From the NCBI RefSeq assembly GCF_017599345.1, contig NZ_JAGFVL010000062.1:1-64000 (forward strand): a stretch of DNA of 64,000 nt. The letters are read 5' to 3'. This DNA comes from Gracilibacillus suaedae (GTDB lineage Bacteria; Bacillota; Bacilli; Bacillales; Amphibacillaceae). Positions 62,666-64,000 of the stretch are shown in pieces; the first letter of the stretch is position 1, and each line of letters begins with the position of its first letter. A program made the position numbers and the translations under genes. The notes beneath the pieces are model-generated. The model was given only the letters and a program-made list of their open reading frames with translations. It was not told the DNA's origin and did not search any database.

Positions 62666-64000
62666 ATGCAAAGAATATTTCGGTTAATTCGACAACTTAG
62701 AAACCTACAGTATGGTGATTTAGTTTCAATTAATAAATGGGAAGCAGAAATTTATAAATATGAAGATGCTGATACATATCATTTCTTGCATCATAAGGAA
62801 TTGAAAGTAGGTGATCACCTGATTGATTCGGGTGAGACAGCCTTCTTAAAAGCAAATGTCTCCTTACCATCAAGAGAGAAAGATGAGTCTATTGGTATTT
62901 TATTTAGTGTATCTGGCCCTGGTGGACAGTTTTCACATTATGAAGCTTTATTATCGGTCAATGATCAACCGTTACAAGGATTCGACCGTAACCGTTCCTT
63001 TTATAAATTACCTTTATATTTAATAAATGAGACATCCTTACAGATTAATCTTGAATTATTTAATCCTGTTGGAATTCCTGAAGACCATTTACGCGGATTT
63101 AACCAAGTGGCAGGCGCAGAGACAAATCCACCACCTATATATCTAATAACCAGCAAAATTGTGAAAGTACGTAAGGAAGTAGAATCGCTCTTATATACAC
63201 TCCAGACGGCAACCCAAACATTTGACGTAATAAAGAAAGAATCGACAGCCGCACATGCTCTATACGAATCGTTAAATGAAGCTGCTGATGCTTTTCGAAT
63301 TATAGAAGATATTGACGCAGTTGACGGTTCATTTATTCAACAACAAGAGGAAAAAATTCTTAAGACACTAAAGAAATTGTCAGGATATAGAGAAGGAACA
63401 ATGAAAGCAATTGGCCAATCCCATATTGATGTTGCATGGTTGTGGCCACTAAAAGAAACCATTAGAAAGGCTTCTCGTACTTTTTCAACAGCAAGTACAC
63501 TTTTGGAAGAGTATGAAGAGTTTGAATATGCACAAAGCCAGCCACAATTATTTGAATATGTAAAAAAATATTATCCAAAGGTATTTGAAAGAGTGAAAAA
63601 GCAAGTTGCAGAAGGACGGATGGAAATCATTGGCGGGATGTGGGTAGAACCAGATTTAAATATTCCGTCCGGAGAATCATTAGTGAGGCAATTACTCTTT
63701 GGTAAAACTTATTTCGAAGAGGAATTTGGACAAAAACCAAGAGTAGAATGGTTGCCTGATACGTTCGGCTATTGCGCATCATTACCACAAATATTGAAAA
63801 AAGCGGAAATAGATTACTTTATGACAACAAAATTAAATTGGAACGACACCAATCGTTTTCCATATGACTTATTTCATTGGGAAGGAATAGATGGAACAAA
63901 GATTTTATCTTATCTGCACACTATTTTAGGACAACAAACTACACCACAAGATATTAAACAAACATGGGATGATTTCAATCAGAAGAAAGAATATGATGAA
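62666..64000 (+). CDS. GH38 alpha-mannosidase, third copy, runs off the window
   Basis: Open for 445 codons to the window edge. ATG 62666 follows GGGGGA by five bases. N-terminal beta domain, then IGQSHIDVAWLWPLKETIRK (zinc His253 and Asp255), GGMWVEPDLNIPSGESLVRQ and LPDTFGYCASLPQIL (nucleophile Asp365), followed by MTTKLNWNDTNRFPYDLFHW. It is a paralogue of the first GH38 (same layout) rather than the MngB-like second copy. A 13-base gap separates it from the GH3 gene. The C-terminal half is outside the window. Confidence 0.92.
   Translation, partial: MQRIFRLIRQLRNLQYGDLVSINKWEAEIYKYEDADTYHFLHHKELKVGDHLIDSGETAFLKANVSLPSREKDESIGILFSVSGPGGQFSHYEALLSVNDQPLQGFDRNRSFYKLPLYLINETSLQINLELFNPVGIPEDHLRGFNQVAGAETNPPPIYLITSKIVKVRKEVESLLYTLQTATQTFDVIKKESTAAHALYESLNEAADAFRIIEDIDAVDGSFIQQQEEKILKTLKKLSGYREGTMKAIGQSHIDVAWLWPLKETIRKASRTFSTASTLLEEYEEFEYAQSQPQLFEYVKKYYPKVFERVKKQVAEGRMEIIGGMWVEPDLNIPSGESLVRQLLFGKTYFEEEFGQKPRVEWLPDTFGYCASLPQILKKAEIDYFMTTKLNWNDTNRFPYDLFHWEGIDGTKILSYLHTILGQQTTPQDIKQTWDDFNQKKEYDE

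Overview
The window comes from a low-GC, AT-rich Gram-positive bacterium of the Bacillaceae. The evidence is AGGAGG-type ribosome binding sites, a T-box leader, CcpA-type cre sites, Fur boxes, a YesL/YesS-type regulator pair, a sortase LPDTA anchor and a type I holin-like toxin locus. The dense polysaccharide-degradation gene set would fit a plant-matter or halotolerant genus such as Gracilibacillus, Paraliobacillus or Oceanobacillus, but the genus is inference only. No rRNA or tRNA gene was seen.

Layout. 1-1370 is an IS256-family insertion sequence. 1372-4035 holds two terminators, a decayed speD fragment and a T-box-controlled leuA. 4244-16902 is a layered defence island. Its parts are an mcrB-like pseudogene cut at the Walker A motif, a DUF3883 nuclease-like protein, an IS3-family remnant, an intact five-gene restriction-like system (MORC/MutL-type GHKL ATPase, Z1 helicase, PD-(D/E)XK protein, AIPR protein, C5 cytosine methyltransferase), and the 3' end of a DUF3427 helicase whose 5' part is missing. 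16906-17760 has a mutT-like Nudix gene and a type I toxin-antitoxin locus.

18020-28455 is a plant-polysaccharide region. It has a cytoplasmic GH10 xylanase, an AraC regulator, a mosaic of broken xylan genes in opposing orientations, a secreted CE1 esterase, a wall-anchored GH16 laminarinase with three CBM4_9-like modules, a secreted GH16 lichenase and a LacI regulator. A decayed DUF4011 helicase gene follows. 29863-35130 is a Fur-box-controlled nickel/metallophore-type ABC transporter operon. 35150-37248 has a MATE pseudogene and an AbiE type IV toxin-antitoxin pair. 37437-42777 mixes a GH43 enzyme, small membrane proteins, a Fur-box-controlled flavin reductase-like gene, an XRE/membrane-protein pair, a decayed second copy of the toxin-antitoxin locus and a secreted PL1 pectate lyase.

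43242-44375 pairs a tiny Ser/Arg-rich protein with a eukaryotic-like Ser/Thr kinase. 44768 to the window end is a large alpha-mannoside (N-glycan or yeast-mannan type) utilisation locus. It contains YesL, a membrane AraC sensor-regulator, two CUT1 permeases and a lipoprotein with no ATPase, then GH38, GH38, GH125, GH29, GH3 and a third GH38 that runs off the window. All of these hydrolases lack signal peptides, so oligosaccharides are probably imported and trimmed inside the cell. Two cre sites precede the transporter.

The most interesting items for follow-up are the five-gene MORC-Z1-nuclease-AIPR-methyltransferase system, the Ser/Arg-rich protein beside a kinase, the duplicated toxin-antitoxin locus with compensatory stem changes, two stand-alone Shine-Dalgarno (stabiliser-like) sites, and a palindromic operator candidate in front of the wall-anchored laminarinase.
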